A DNA stretch of 64,000 nt from JABGQS01 sp963674545 (GTDB lineage: Bacteria > Bacillota > Clostridia > Christensenellales > SZUA-584): assembly GCA_963674545.2 (NCBI GenBank), contig CAXXFB010000001.1:2666001-2730000 (forward strand), in the 5' to 3' direction. Below are positions 1 through 8,328 of the stretch, one piece after another; within the stretch, counting starts at the first letter, position 1; each line of letters starts with the position of its first letter. The notes beneath the pieces are model-generated. The model searched no databases and was not told where the DNA came from. It saw only the letters and a program-made list of their open reading frames with translations. Made by a program: the position numbers and the translations under genes.

Positions 1-13
1 GTAACATAATGAG

Positions 14-55
14 AATAAGCCAAAGCCAACCGAATTAAGTGGGCTTTGGCTTATT
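14..55 (-). terminator. Hairpin terminator at the end of the 2-oxoacid dehydrogenase operon
   Basis: A perfect 14-bp inverted repeat (14-27 and 42-55) with a 14-base loop lies 43 bases beyond the stop codon of the E1 gene. The arm GGCTTTGGCTTATT ends T-rich. On the minus strand only a short T-rich stretch follows, so it could be a weak or bidirectional terminator. Confidence 0.6.
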
Positions 56-98
56 TAGGAGAAAGAAAACTACTTTAGTCTAGAGCGCATTTGTATGG

Positions 99-2564
99 CT
101 AAACACCCAGCTTGTTACGTCTGATCATTTCTGTCGTGGCAAACGACTGTGTCGGCTGATATCCCGGCAGCGGCTTAATCTTTTGATGATAAGCGTCGAT
201 AAACCATGAAGGCTGCGGGAAGAAGTGGTTAGCAACTTCGGAAATAGGAGATATCCAGTTGCGGGCGCCGATAACGATAGGCGGCGCATCCAGATAGTTA
301 AACAAAGCCGAAGTGACATTCTGAGCATAATCGTTGAGTATAGAGCCCTTCTGGACAGCATCGCTTGCTAATATCAGCTTACCTGTCTTTTTAACAGACT
401 TAAAGAGTGTCTCGAAGTTAAACGGAACTATGGTTCGTGCATCGATGACCTCGGCGCTTATCCCGTATTGCTTTTCAAACATGTCAGCAGCATCCAGCGC
501 ACGGTAAAGCGTACGGCCTATTGTAAGTATGGTAAGGTCAGCGCCTGCACGTTTTATGTCCGGTTCCCCGATAGGCAGTTCATAATACCCTTCTGGCACG
601 CCTTCGGACCGGAACAGTTCGCCCATGCCTTCCAGCGCCTGTGCTTCCAGGAATATGACGGGGTCGCTACCGGAAAGAGCAGAGTTTAGCAGGCCTTTTG
701 CATCATATGGCGATGTTGGAAATACTATCTTTAGTCCTGGTATATGAGCACAGATGCTAGACCAGTCCTGTGAGTGCTGAGCGCCGTATTTTTCGCCTAC
801 GCCCATGCGAAGGACAACAGGTATTTTAAGCTGGCCTGCGGACATCGCCTGCCACTTTGAAAGCTGATTCAATACTTCGTCGCCGGCACGCCCCATAAAA
901 TCAAAATACATAAGCTCTGGCAGAGCCCGGCCGCCCATCATTGCGTAGCCGATGGATGCGCTGACAATGGTCGCTTCAGATATTGGTGAATTGAACATTC
1001 TATGGTAGGGGATGGATTTATCGAGGTCTTTATATGCGCCGAATGCACTGCCCCAAACACGAAGGTCTTCGCCGAACGAAACGAGAGTCGGATCCTCATA
1101 GAACTTGTCGATGATTGCCTCGAAAATTGCGTCACGCATTTGTATGACAGCCGAAGAGGGCAGCACTTTTCCATCTTTGATGCCCGTGCGGCTCTTTTTT
1201 TTCAAACGCTGGATACGTGGGTTGTCTTCTTTTGCGCCAAGTACCTGTGGCTCATCATCAGCCAGCTTGGGGATGTGCTGGTTGGAATATATATATTTTT
1301 CGATATTGTCCGGCTGCTTGACCAGATCCATAAACGGCGAGTCATTCGGGTCGATGGTGATTTTGAATATATCCAGTACAAGTTGGTGTGCGTATTGCTT
1401 TATGGATTCGATTTCATCGGTGCTTGCAACTTTATTTTCCAACAGCTGTTTTTCGTAATCCATCAGAGCATCCTGCTCCTGCCAGGCGACGATCTCATCC
1501 TGCGTACGTGCGGAGTTTGCGTCCGTAGGTGAATGGCCGCAGTAACGATATGTTATAGTATCCAGCAGAGCCGGTCCTTTGCCTTGCAGGATAAGCTCTT
1601 TTTTACGCTTTGTTGCATCTATCAATGCAAATATATTGTAGCTGTCCACACGTTCTGCGTGCATCTGATCCGGATTTATACCGGCACCTATACGGGCAAG
1701 CTCGTCATATGCCATTGTCTCGCCGCATGTCTGGCCGCCCATGCCGTACCAGTTGTTGACGAAGTTGAAAAGGACAGGAAGACCACCTTTATACTCATCA
1801 TCCCAAAGGTTATAATACTGGCCCATAGACGAAAAGTTGAAGGATTCCCATACCGGGCCGCATCCAACTGATGCATCACCGGAGTTGGCAACAACGATAC
1901 CTTTCTGTTTGCGGATCTTTTTAAACAGAGCTGCTCCGGCGGCAATTGGAGCCGAACCGCCGACTATTGCGTTGTTGGGATAGAAATTGAATGGCAGGAA
2001 GAATGCGTGGATAGAGTTGCCAAGCCCCTGTGCGAAACCGTTCTTTTTGCCGAATATCTCTGCCATGATACCATAGACGTAGAACCGTCTGGCCAGCTCT
2101 TTCGTATCAAGGTCAAAACGCCTGCGGATGACGTCGTACTGCGTACCGTCGCCGTATTCTTTCATTATGTTTTCAAGCTCAGGCTCGTCGAGCGTACGGA
2201 TGGCTTTAAAACCACGAGATATCAATTCGCCATGGCTTCTGTGATGACCGAAAATAGTGTCGTCGAGATCCAGCGCAAACGACTGGCCGACTGCAGCGCT
2301 CTCCTGACCGACGCCAAGATGAGCCGGACCCACATAGTTATACTCGATACCGCAGTAATTTCCTGTTTGGCGCAGTGTTTGTATCATGCTTTCGAATTCA
2401 CGGATCACAGTCATGTCCAGGAACATATCAACAAGCTCCTGCGTTGAGAACTCGCCGAGAACATCTTTCATTCTTTTCTGGTATTGATTTAAAGGAATGC
2501 TTTTAAAGGTGATCTCACCTTTTGCTCGAAGCTTAGTCGGGTCTAAAAACAGTTCTTTTGCCAT
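99..2564 (-). CDS. Thiamine-dependent 2-oxoacid dehydrogenase E1, alpha and beta subunits fused
   Basis: An 821-residue protein joins the two E1 halves that are usually separate genes. Residues about 40-420 are the alpha half, with the thiamine-diphosphate motif starting GDASVGCG and closing at FVNNWYG. Residues about 470-821 are the beta half (VSFGEDLRVWG; AQHSQDWSS). It would decarboxylate a 2-oxoacid and pass the acyl group to the lipoyl arm of the E2 encoded upstream. It is the last gene of the E2-E3-E1 operon, 15 bases after the dihydrolipoyl dehydrogenase. The ATG at 2564 follows an AGGTAAT-type site. The substrate (pyruvate, branched-chain acid, acetoin-like) cannot be read from the sequence. 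Fused E1 proteins are known in Clostridia; the assignment to the family is firm. Confidence 0.9.
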   Translation of the reverse strand: MAKELFLDPTKLRAKGEITFKSIPLNQYQKRMKDVLGEFSTQELVDMFLDMTVIREFESMIQTLRQTGNYCGIEYNYVGPAHLGVGQESAAVGQSFALDLDDTIFGHHRSHGELISRGFKAIRTLDEPELENIMKEYGDGTQYDVIRRRFDLDTKELARRFYVYGIMAEIFGKKNGFAQGLGNSIHAFFLPFNFYPNNAIVGGSAPIAAGAALFKKIRKQKGIVVANSGDASVGCGPVWESFNFSSMGQYYNLWDDEYKGGLPVLFNFVNNWYGMGGQTCGETMAYDELARIGAGINPDQMHAERVDSYNIFALIDATKRKKELILQGKGPALLDTITYRYCGHSPTDANSARTQDEIVAWQEQDALMDYEKQLLENKVASTDEIESIKQYAHQLVLDIFKITIDPNDSPFMDLVKQPDNIEKYIYSNQHIPKLADDEPQVLGAKEDNPRIQRLKKKSRTGIKDGKVLPSSAVIQMRDAIFEAIIDKFYEDPTLVSFGEDLRVWGSAFGAYKDLDKSIPYHRMFNSPISEATIVSASIGYAMMGGRALPELMYFDFMGRAGDEVLNQLSKWQAMSAGQLKIPVVLRMGVGEKYGAQHSQDWSSICAHIPGLKIVFPTSPYDAKGLLNSALSGSDPVIFLEAQALEGMGELFRSEGVPEGYYELPIGEPDIKRAGADLTILTIGRTLYRALDAADMFEKQYGISAEVIDARTIVPFNFETLFKSVKKTGKLILASDAVQKGSILNDYAQNVTSALFNYLDAPPIVIGARNWISPISEVANHFFPQPSWFIDAYHQKIKPLPGYQPTQSFATTEMIRRNKLGV

Positions 2565-2579
2565 TTGATATTACCTCCA

Positions 2580-3931
2580 TTATTTGCTGAACACAGCTTC
2601 TTTAATAATCTCACACACGGTTGGGTGGGGGAAAATCGTCTTCTTTATACTATCGATGGGTATTTTGTTTTGTATCATCAGCGAAAGTGCATAAATGATC
2701 TCGGAAGCATAAGTGCATACGAGTGTTGCGCCGATGATTATGTCCAGTTTTTTATCAATGATAAGCTTGCAAAAACCATCTCCCAAACCACGTTCCGCAA
2801 CATGCCTGCCGCTCATGTTAACGGAGACACTACGTACCGAAATGCTCCGTCCTTCTGCAAGAGCCTTCTGCTCAGATATTCCTGCGCAGGCTATTTCCGG
2901 GTCGGTGTAAATAACACTGGGAACAGCGTTGTAATCGACCGTATCGGACTGCCCCAAAATATTATTGACAGCGGCTTCGGCTTCTCTGTAGGCAACGTGA
3001 GCCAGCATATATCTGCCGTTTACATCGCCGGCGGCATAAACGCCCGCTATGTTCGTTGCGCAGCAGCCGTCCGTCACGAGTGCTCCACGTTCTGTATACA
3101 GGCCTAAGGCCTCTAAGCCCTCAAGGCTTGCTTTTCGCCCGACGGACAGCAGGAGTTTTTCATATGCTACGCTTTGTTCTTTGCCGTCTTTCTCGAAGGT
3201 GGCCTTGCCGCCGCTTACTGAGATGACCTTGCTTTTCAGATTAAAGGATATTCCTTTTTTAGTAAGCTCGTCCTGCAATACTCCTGCGGCGTCGGTTTCT
3301 ATCTCGCCGCCGATCTTGTCCATCATCTCGATTATTGTGACACGGCTGCCAGCACTGTTGAAATATTCAGCCATCTCCAGGCCTATTACGCCAGCCCCCA
3401 CGATGACGAGGGGATATCCTTGATATCCAGTAATTCACGGCTGGTCAGCACTGTGCCGTTATCGATGCCGTCCTGCATCCCCGGAATGGGAGGGAGGATG
3501 GGTACGGAGCCGGTGGCGACCAGGATATGCCGTGCCTGGTACGCATCGTTTTCTACAGCAATATTGAAGCTGCCGGGCGAACCGGAAACAGCTGCCTGCC
3601 CGTATTTAACGTCCACTTTTTTGCGTTTAAGTGCAGATTCGACTCCACGGACCAGTGTCTTTACGACCTTATTTTTTCTTGCAAGCACTTCCAAATGGTT
3701 TATGGATGCTTTGCTGCAGCCTACACCTTTTTCATCTCCGTGCAATACGGATTGATAAGTCTTGCCGGAGTAAAGAAAAGCTTTGGTTGGGATACAGCCT
3801 TCGTTAAGGCATACGCCGCCGATCTTGTTCTTTTCTATTAAAAGTATAGAGAGGCCCGCTTCTGATGCATATTCAGCTGCGTGATAACCGGCGGGCCCTC
3901 CGCCAATAATGGCAATGTCATATAATTTCAT
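2580..3931 (-). pseudogene. lpdA: Dihydrolipoyl dehydrogenase (E3), interrupted by a frameshift
   Basis: Two adjacent frames together make one full-length flavoprotein disulfide reductase. The first (3931 to 3386, 181 aa) has the FAD motif GGGPAGYHAAEYA and the redox pair GGVCLNEGCIPTK. The second (from about 3401 to 2580) begins inside the NAD-binding motif VGAGVIGLEMAEY and ends with the catalytic His/Glu segment HPTVCEIIKEA. The break is near 3399-3413, where the frame runs into a stop after DIPSSSWGLA. One extra copy of the 7-bp unit GACGAGG (plus-strand 3405-3411) would restore DIPSSLVIVGAG. The start overlaps the E2 stop (ATGA). All active-site residues survive, so this may be a fresh mutation, a slippage variant or a sequencing error rather than an old pseudogene. 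Confidence 0.85.
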
Positions 3932-5193
3932 CAGTATTTTTCTCCTGCAATGTCATAAATATTTTCCAGGTTGTCGCATACAGCCTTTAAAAATGAAGCT
4001 GCAGGCGCACCGTCGATTGCTCTGTGATCATAGGTGAGCGATAAATATCCAGCGGGGTAATAAAGTATGCCTTCATCTGTCATTTTAACTGCATAGTCGA
4101 TTGTTCCGACGCCGAGGATGCCAATCTGAGGGGGGTTCAATATCGGTGTAAAATATGTGACTCCTGAACTGCCGACATTGGATACGGTAAATGTTGCATC
4201 GGACATTTCATTTTTGGAGATCGTACCGTTTTTACATTTTTCTATAATAGCTCCCAGAGAGGATGAAAACTCAAGCAGGCTCATGCTTTGTGCGTTCTTT
4301 ACTGTGGGAACGACCAGGCCTTTCTGAGTATCCACAGCGCAGCCTATGTTTACATTGTCGAAGATGATCATCTCATCGTCACCAATCATGTGGGCGTTCA
4401 TCTGCGGATAATCCTGCAGCGTTTTTACGGAGACAAACATAACGAGGTCGTTTATAGTTATATTCTTTTCCGTTCCTGGCGAGGATTTGAGCCACGAACG
4501 GTATTTTTGAAGCTTAGACGCATTGTAGCGCATCTGCGTTGTCGTCTGTGCGGTGCTGAGTATAGAGTTCATCATGTTTTTAGAAATAGCTTTGCGGAAA
4601 TTGGATATTTTGACCGGCTTTCCAAATATCAGATCTGCGGGTTTTGAGGATGGTGCAGATACAGCTTTAGCTTCAGCCTGTTTAGCCGCCGCCGGCCTTG
4701 GGGCTTTCATTGCAGCAATTACATCCTCTTCCAGCGCACGGTTCTCAGCACCGCTGACCGCAACGTCGTCAAGCGTTATGCCGTTCGCATCTGCCAGTAC
4801 TTTTGCACGTGGCGAAAACACGGACTGGTCATCCTTTGGTTCTTTCGGGGCGGCAGGAGTATGCGCCGGCTCTATTTTTATTTCCGGTACGTCGGCGTTT
4901 TCGGCAGCCGATTCTTCAGGTGCGGTAGAGGGCTTGATATCGCTGATATCCTCGCCGGGCTTGCCGATCACGCAAACAGGCGTCATGACGGGTATAATGT
5001 CATATTCCTTATAGAAACGCTTCAAAACCGTTCCGTCTTCTTCTGCGAAAACGTCCATCGAAGATTTATCAGTTTCTATTGAAAAAACAGGGTCGCCTTC
5101 CTTTACGGTATCTCCTTCGGAAACAAACCATTCGCCAAGAAGGTTTTCCTCTTCGTTAAGTCCTAGTCTGGGCATGATAATTGCTTTTGCCAT
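3931..5193 (-). CDS. Dihydrolipoamide acyltransferase (E2) of 2-oxoacid dehydrogenase complex
   Basis: A 420-residue E2 with the usual three parts. The N-terminal lipoyl domain has the attachment lysine in ETDKSSMDV. A peripheral subunit-binding domain lies around residues 125-165 (SPRAKVLADANGI). The C-terminal catalytic domain ends with the acyltransferase motif YDHRAIDG. I start it at the ATG at 5193 (MAKAIIMPRLG), preceded by GGGGGA, rather than at an upstream ATG at 5277 whose extension is basic, unlike family members and lies in the operator region. It is the first gene of the operon, and its stop overlaps the E3 start. Confidence 0.92.
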   Translation of the reverse strand: MAKAIIMPRLGLNEEENLLGEWFVSEGDTVKEGDPVFSIETDKSSMDVFAEEDGTVLKRFYKEYDIIPVMTPVCVIGKPGEDISDIKPSTAPEESAAENADVPEIKIEPAHTPAAPKEPKDDQSVFSPRAKVLADANGITLDDVAVSGAENRALEEDVIAAMKAPRPAAAKQAEAKAVSAPSSKPADLIFGKPVKISNFRKAISKNMMNSILSTAQTTTQMRYNASKLQKYRSWLKSSPGTEKNITINDLVMFVSVKTLQDYPQMNAHMIGDDEMIIFDNVNIGCAVDTQKGLVVPTVKNAQSMSLLEFSSSLGAIIEKCKNGTISKNEMSDATFTVSNVGSSGVTYFTPILNPPQIGILGVGTIDYAVKMTDEGILYYPAGYLSLTYDHRAIDGAPAASFLKAVCDNLENIYDIAGEKY

Positions 5194-5238
5194 TCCTGAA
5201 ATCCCCCTACTTTTTTTGTAGTTCATCATTTTCAAAAT

Positions 5239-5417
5239 TCGCAATAATCGCAATAAAAAAATGCGATTAATCAACATATTTCAATAATAACATTGTGATA
5301 TTAAAGCTGTCAAGAGGATAATATTAAGACGTAAATAATTAAAATATGACTTAAAACGAGCGTATATATCGCAGAATGATGCATTATCGCAATTTTTATA
5401 TCGCAAAAAATCGCAAA
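5239..5417. promoter_or_regulatory. Repeated TCGCAA(T/A) motifs, candidate DeoR operators
   Basis: TCGCAAT occurs at 5239, 5248 and 5387, TCGCAAA at 5401 and 5411, and a variant TCGCAG at 5369. TCGCA at 5248 also pairs with TGCGA at 5262-5266 as an inverted repeat. One group lies just downstream of the E2 promoter, the other just upstream of the -35 of the DeoR gene. That placement fits repression of both divergent units by the adjacent DeoR-type protein. Binding is inferred. Confidence 0.55.
5284..5313 (-). promoter_or_regulatory. Promoter of the E2-E3-E1 operon
   Basis: On the minus strand a perfect -35 TTGACA (5313-5308) is followed, 18 bases on, by TATTAT (5289-5284). TTATTA at 17 bases is an alternative -10. 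Transcription would start near 5277, upstream of the TCGCAAT repeats at 5239-5254. Confidence 0.7.
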
Positions 5418-5422
5418 TATTA

Positions 5423-5474
5423 TTGACGCTTTCGGAATCTAATGATAGTATGATATAGGATAATGATAGGAGGT
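5423..5474 (+). promoter_or_regulatory. Promoter and ribosome site of the DeoR regulator gene
   Basis: TTGACG (5423-5428), a 17-base spacer and TAGTAT (5446-5451) form a good promoter. A full AGGAGGT at 5468-5474 sits seven bases before the ATG at 5482. Confidence 0.7.
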
Positions 5475-5481
5475 GGCCTGA

Positions 5482-6243
5482 ATGGCAAGACAGCCGACTG
5501 AAGAACGCAGGTATGAACTGGCCCAGATCATTGTTGCTGAAGGCCAGGCAAAAGTTGGGGAATTGGCAAGGCAGTTCGGTGTATCTACCGAGACAATCAG
5601 AAAAGACCTTATCCTGCTGGAGGAAGAGGGGATTGCGAAAAAAAGCCATGGCCGGGCTATCGTTTCCAGTGACTTGATTGAAAGGCCGTTTATACAGAAA
5701 CTTTCAGAACGCATTGATGAGAAGATAAAGATCGCTAAAAATGCGATGGAATTCATCCCGAAGAGGGGGGCTATCTTTATTGATTCAGGCAGCACTGCGC
5801 TTGAGGTCGCAAAACTTCTTACGCTGCAGTCCGCATTGACCATATTCACAAATAGCATTTCAGCAATGTATGTACTGGCGCCGACCAGCAATATAGTTTA
5901 TCTGTTCGGAGGCAAGATACGTGCAAGCAGCATGGCTGTTATTGGCGACTGGGCGCTTGATGAGCTCAATACCATACAAGTGGACGTTGCTTTCCTCGGC
6001 ACGGATGGCTTTGCAGGCAGAGAAGGGCCCTGTTCAGCTTCATTTGAAGAGGTAGGGATAAAGAAAGCTATTATCGGGAAAAGCAGGCGAAAGTATCTGC
6101 TTGCGGACTACTCAAAGTTTGAACGCAGTGATATGTTCTCATATGCCAACTGGAAGGACATCGACTGCATGATCACAGACGACAAAGCGCCGCAAACCGA
6201 GATGAAAAGAATAAATAAATATATAGAGATAAAAGTGTGCTAA
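5482..6243 (+). CDS. DeoR-family transcriptional regulator
   Basis: A 253-residue protein with an N-terminal helix-turn-helix (LARQFGVSTETIRKDLILLE) and the C-terminal sugar-phosphate-sensing DeoR domain (DSGSTALEVAKLL; FLGTDGF). Family members repress sugar catabolic genes and are released by a phosphorylated intermediate. It is transcribed divergently from the dehydrogenase operon and is followed after 24 bases by the mannitol-dehydrogenase-like gene. TCGCAA repeats on both sides of the shared intergenic region are the likely operators. The full-length frame has a strong promoter and AGGAGGT. The effector is unknown. Confidence 0.93.
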   Translation: MARQPTEERRYELAQIIVAEGQAKVGELARQFGVSTETIRKDLILLEEEGIAKKSHGRAIVSSDLIERPFIQKLSERIDEKIKIAKNAMEFIPKRGAIFIDSGSTALEVAKLLTLQSALTIFTNSISAMYVLAPTSNIVYLFGGKIRASSMAVIGDWALDELNTIQVDVAFLGTDGFAGREGPCSASFEEVGIKKAIIGKSRRKYLLADYSKFERSDMFSYANWKDIDCMITDDKAPQTEMKRINKYIEIKVC

Positions 6244-6267
6244 CAAAACAGCCGGGAGAGTAGATTG

Positions 6268-7428
6268 ATGGACTTAATGAACAAAAAGCTATGCTTGATC
6301 GTCGGCGCAGGCGCTATCGGAAAGGCGGTCGCCGGATACGTGTTTTCCCGCATAGGCTGCCGCACAGTCTTTACGGACATAGACCGCAGCGTTGTGGATG
6401 ATATAGATAGGAACAAAGGTTACGAGCTTCTTTGCACTGAATATGACAGGCCGAACAAGACGCAGACTGTCAGCAACGTTTCTGCCGTATCGCTTCAAGA
6501 CAAGCAAGCCGAAGAACTTGCAATCGAAGCAGACTATATATGCACTGCTATAGGAAGCATAGGCATGCAAAAATTCTTGCCCACCCTGACCGGCTGGATA
6601 AAAAAACGCAAATTCAGCAAACCACTATATATAATATTGATGGAAAACGATTTTGAGCTCAAAAGAGTCATAACGGATTATTTACTGCTGAATTTAAATG
6701 AAATGCCGAAAGAGCTTCATATCCTTCAGACTTCTATCGAGAGAATGACGAAAAACATTGTACCTGAAAACGGCAACCGGACAATCATCACCGAGCAGTT
6801 CATACGTGTGATATTGGAGAAAAGTGGATTGACCGGGAGCGGATTAGAAAAACAAACAGACTACTTTGAAATGGTGGACGAAGTAAAGCCATATTACTAC
6901 CGAAAATTATATACGAACAACTTAGGGCATGCTGTTCTTGGTTATATTGGGCAGTATAAGGGGTACACTAACACCGTAGAGGCGATAGAAGATGAGTATA
7001 TTTCTAAAATACTGGATCAGGTTCTGGAAGAATCGGGGCAGATGCTAATCAAAAAGTTCGGATTCTCAAGACAAGAGATCGACGAGCATAAAGCAGCGCT
7101 TATAAAACGCTATTCTAACTCCGGGATGCTGGATGAATTAAGCCGCCTTATCAGGGATCCGCTGAGGAAATTAAGCAATAAAGAACGTATAGTCGGCGCA
7201 CTTTTAGAATGTGACGCTTATGGAATCAGTGCATCTGGAATAATCACAACGCTTTTCTACGTACTTGAATATTGCACTAATAAAAAAACACTGGAGCCGC
7301 AGGTTTCAGAGCTTATAGATAAGTTTGGAGTAGGCGGGGTGTTGGAACAAATCTGTCAAATTGAAAAAGGCAGCAGTGTTTTTCTAAATATCCTGGATCA
7401 ATATGAAATTTTTCAAAAAACGATTTAG
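6268..7428 (+). CDS. Mannitol-1-phosphate 5-dehydrogenase-like polyol-phosphate dehydrogenase
   Basis: An NAD-dependent dehydrogenase of the mannitol dehydrogenase family (386 aa). The Rossmann fold is N-terminal (IVGAGAIGKAVAG). The C-terminal domain carries the family helix NNLGHAVLGYIG and the segment DPLRKLSNKERIVGAL. It would oxidise a sugar-alcohol phosphate to the ketose phosphate in the cytoplasm. The start at ATG 6268 sits seven bases after GGGAGAG; an in-frame TTG at 6265 is an alternative. It forms an operon with the DeoR gene. No PTS genes accompany it here, so the substrate need not be mannitol 1-phosphate. The sequence is divergent from classical MtlD. Confidence 0.75.
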   Translation: MDLMNKKLCLIVGAGAIGKAVAGYVFSRIGCRTVFTDIDRSVVDDIDRNKGYELLCTEYDRPNKTQTVSNVSAVSLQDKQAEELAIEADYICTAIGSIGMQKFLPTLTGWIKKRKFSKPLYIILMENDFELKRVITDYLLLNLNEMPKELHILQTSIERMTKNIVPENGNRTIITEQFIRVILEKSGLTGSGLEKQTDYFEMVDEVKPYYYRKLYTNNLGHAVLGYIGQYKGYTNTVEAIEDEYISKILDQVLEESGQMLIKKFGFSRQEIDEHKAALIKRYSNSGMLDELSRLIRDPLRKLSNKERIVGALLECDAYGISASGIITTLFYVLEYCTNKKTLEPQVSELIDKFGVGGVLEQICQIEKGSSVFLNILDQYEIFQKTI

Positions 7429-7545
7429 CTTGACTGGAAATTATACATTCAAAAAGCCCTAATCGTGTTTAATGCAACCAATATAGAGTTTATGCCGATT
7501 TTGGCATGTCTTCATTGTTCGACCCAAAGTGCTTCAGAATAGCCA

Positions 7546-7575
7546 AGGGGACCTTTCATTTTTAAAGGCTCCCCT
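7546..7575 (+). terminator. Hairpin after the mannitol-dehydrogenase-like gene
   Basis: AGGGGACCTTT (7546-7556) pairs with AAAGG and TCCCCT (7564-7568, 7570-7575) with one bulged base. No strong T-run follows, so efficiency is uncertain. It lies about 115 bases after the stop codon at 7428 and just before the aldolase remnant, so it may end both units. Confidence 0.5.
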
Positions 7576-7586
7576 CGGGCTTATCA

Positions 7587-8090
7587 TTAACATCCAAGTC
7601 TATTATAATTAAGCAAATCCAGCACATACTCCATTATTTCAGCTGCTTTTTCTGTACAATGATTGATATAGGTCTGAGGGTCAATATCATTAAATACGTT
7701 TTTCTTGCCTGTACTCTCCATGCGTGTCATCAATTGAGCAGCGGCATATTGCCCGGCTTCCCAGATTATACGTGTCCACATGTTTGTTTTTATAACACCG
7801 GCGTTACCCAGCGTTTTAATTTGCTCGTACGTAAAGCTGGACATGCCATGCAATACTAACATGTCTTTTCCAAGTGCTTTGGTTAGAGAGGCGGCACGAT
7901 TCTTCTAATAGACTGCACCTCCAACGCCTGTAGATTGCTGTTCTGTACCCAAGTCTGCGACCAAAAAATCTACACCTGTTGTATTGACATATTCAACAGC
8001 TCTTTTAACATATACCTCGTCAACTTCTTGAAGTTTTTCTGGTCCCTTTATTCCATACGAAACGCTAAGTGTATCAATTGCTGCCTCCGT
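7587..8090 (-). pseudogene. Class II fructose/ketose-bisphosphate aldolase remnant
   Basis: The C-terminal half of a class II aldolase survives: IDTLSVSYGIKGPEKL, then VADLGTEQQSTGVGGAVY, an in-frame TAG (7905-7907), then KNRAASLTKALGKDMLVLHG and GVIKTNMWTRIIWEAGQ to the stop at 7587. Both halves are in the same frame, so a single codon separates them. The N-terminal half, including the first metal-binding segment, is gone: at about 8090 the sequence switches to a transposase fragment on the other strand. The truncation, the stop codon and the adjoining mobile DNA make this a decayed gene. It was probably part of a sugar catabolic operon once continuous with the flanking clusters. Confidence 0.8.
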
Positions 8091-8258
8091 TGGTGGAAAG
8101 CCAACAAAGAACAATGAACATGACGACGATGATAAACCTTCAAACAAGAGAGGTCGTGGTACAAACAAAACTCCAGTTGTTGGAGTAGTAGATAGAAATA
8201 ATAAGAAAGCCTATGCAAAAGTTGCCATGCCAAATGCGGCTGGCAAGAATCCACTCTC
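8089..8258 (+). mobile_element. Fragment of an IS1595-family (ISXO2-like) transposase
   Basis: Reading frame +, from codon 8089, shows VGGKP and then KPSNKRGRGTNKTPVVGVVD, the glycine/arginine-rich core typical of ISXO2-like DDE transposases. Start, active-site context and the 3' half are missing. It directly abuts the aldolase remnant on the left and a tRNA-like segment on the right, so it marks an old insertion followed by deletion. Confidence 0.7.
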
Positions 8259-8266
8259 CAAACCGC

Positions 8267-8291
8267 TTTGGTCTGGGCAAGAGGATTTGAA
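8267..8291 (-). repeat. 25-base segment resembling the 3' end of tRNA-Pro
   Basis: Twenty-three of 25 bases match the T-loop-to-CCA end of the tRNA-Pro gene at 35254-35330 (minus strand). The match stops exactly after the T-loop, where the T-stem partner is lost, so no tRNA can form. A perfect GGCGGG/CCCGCC hairpin follows at 8292-8306. It may be an attachment-site scar; chance is possible. Confidence 0.45.
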
Positions 8292-8328
8292 GGCGGGAGG
8301 CCCGCCAACCATATAAGCAATAATGTCG

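Noticed and set aside
1002..1532. 176-residue plus-strand frame opposite the E1 gene
   Set aside because: Lies wholly inside the well-supported E1 coding sequence in another frame, with no ribosome site or domain.
5194..5277. N-terminal extension of E2 to ATG 5277
   Set aside because: The extra 28 residues are basic and unlike a lipoyl domain, contain the operator repeats, and the ATG at 5193 has a ribosome site and the family's start.
7905..7907. Pyrrolysine or other amber recoding in the aldolase
   Set aside because: The gene also lacks its N-terminal half and abuts transposase debris, so simple decay explains the TAG.
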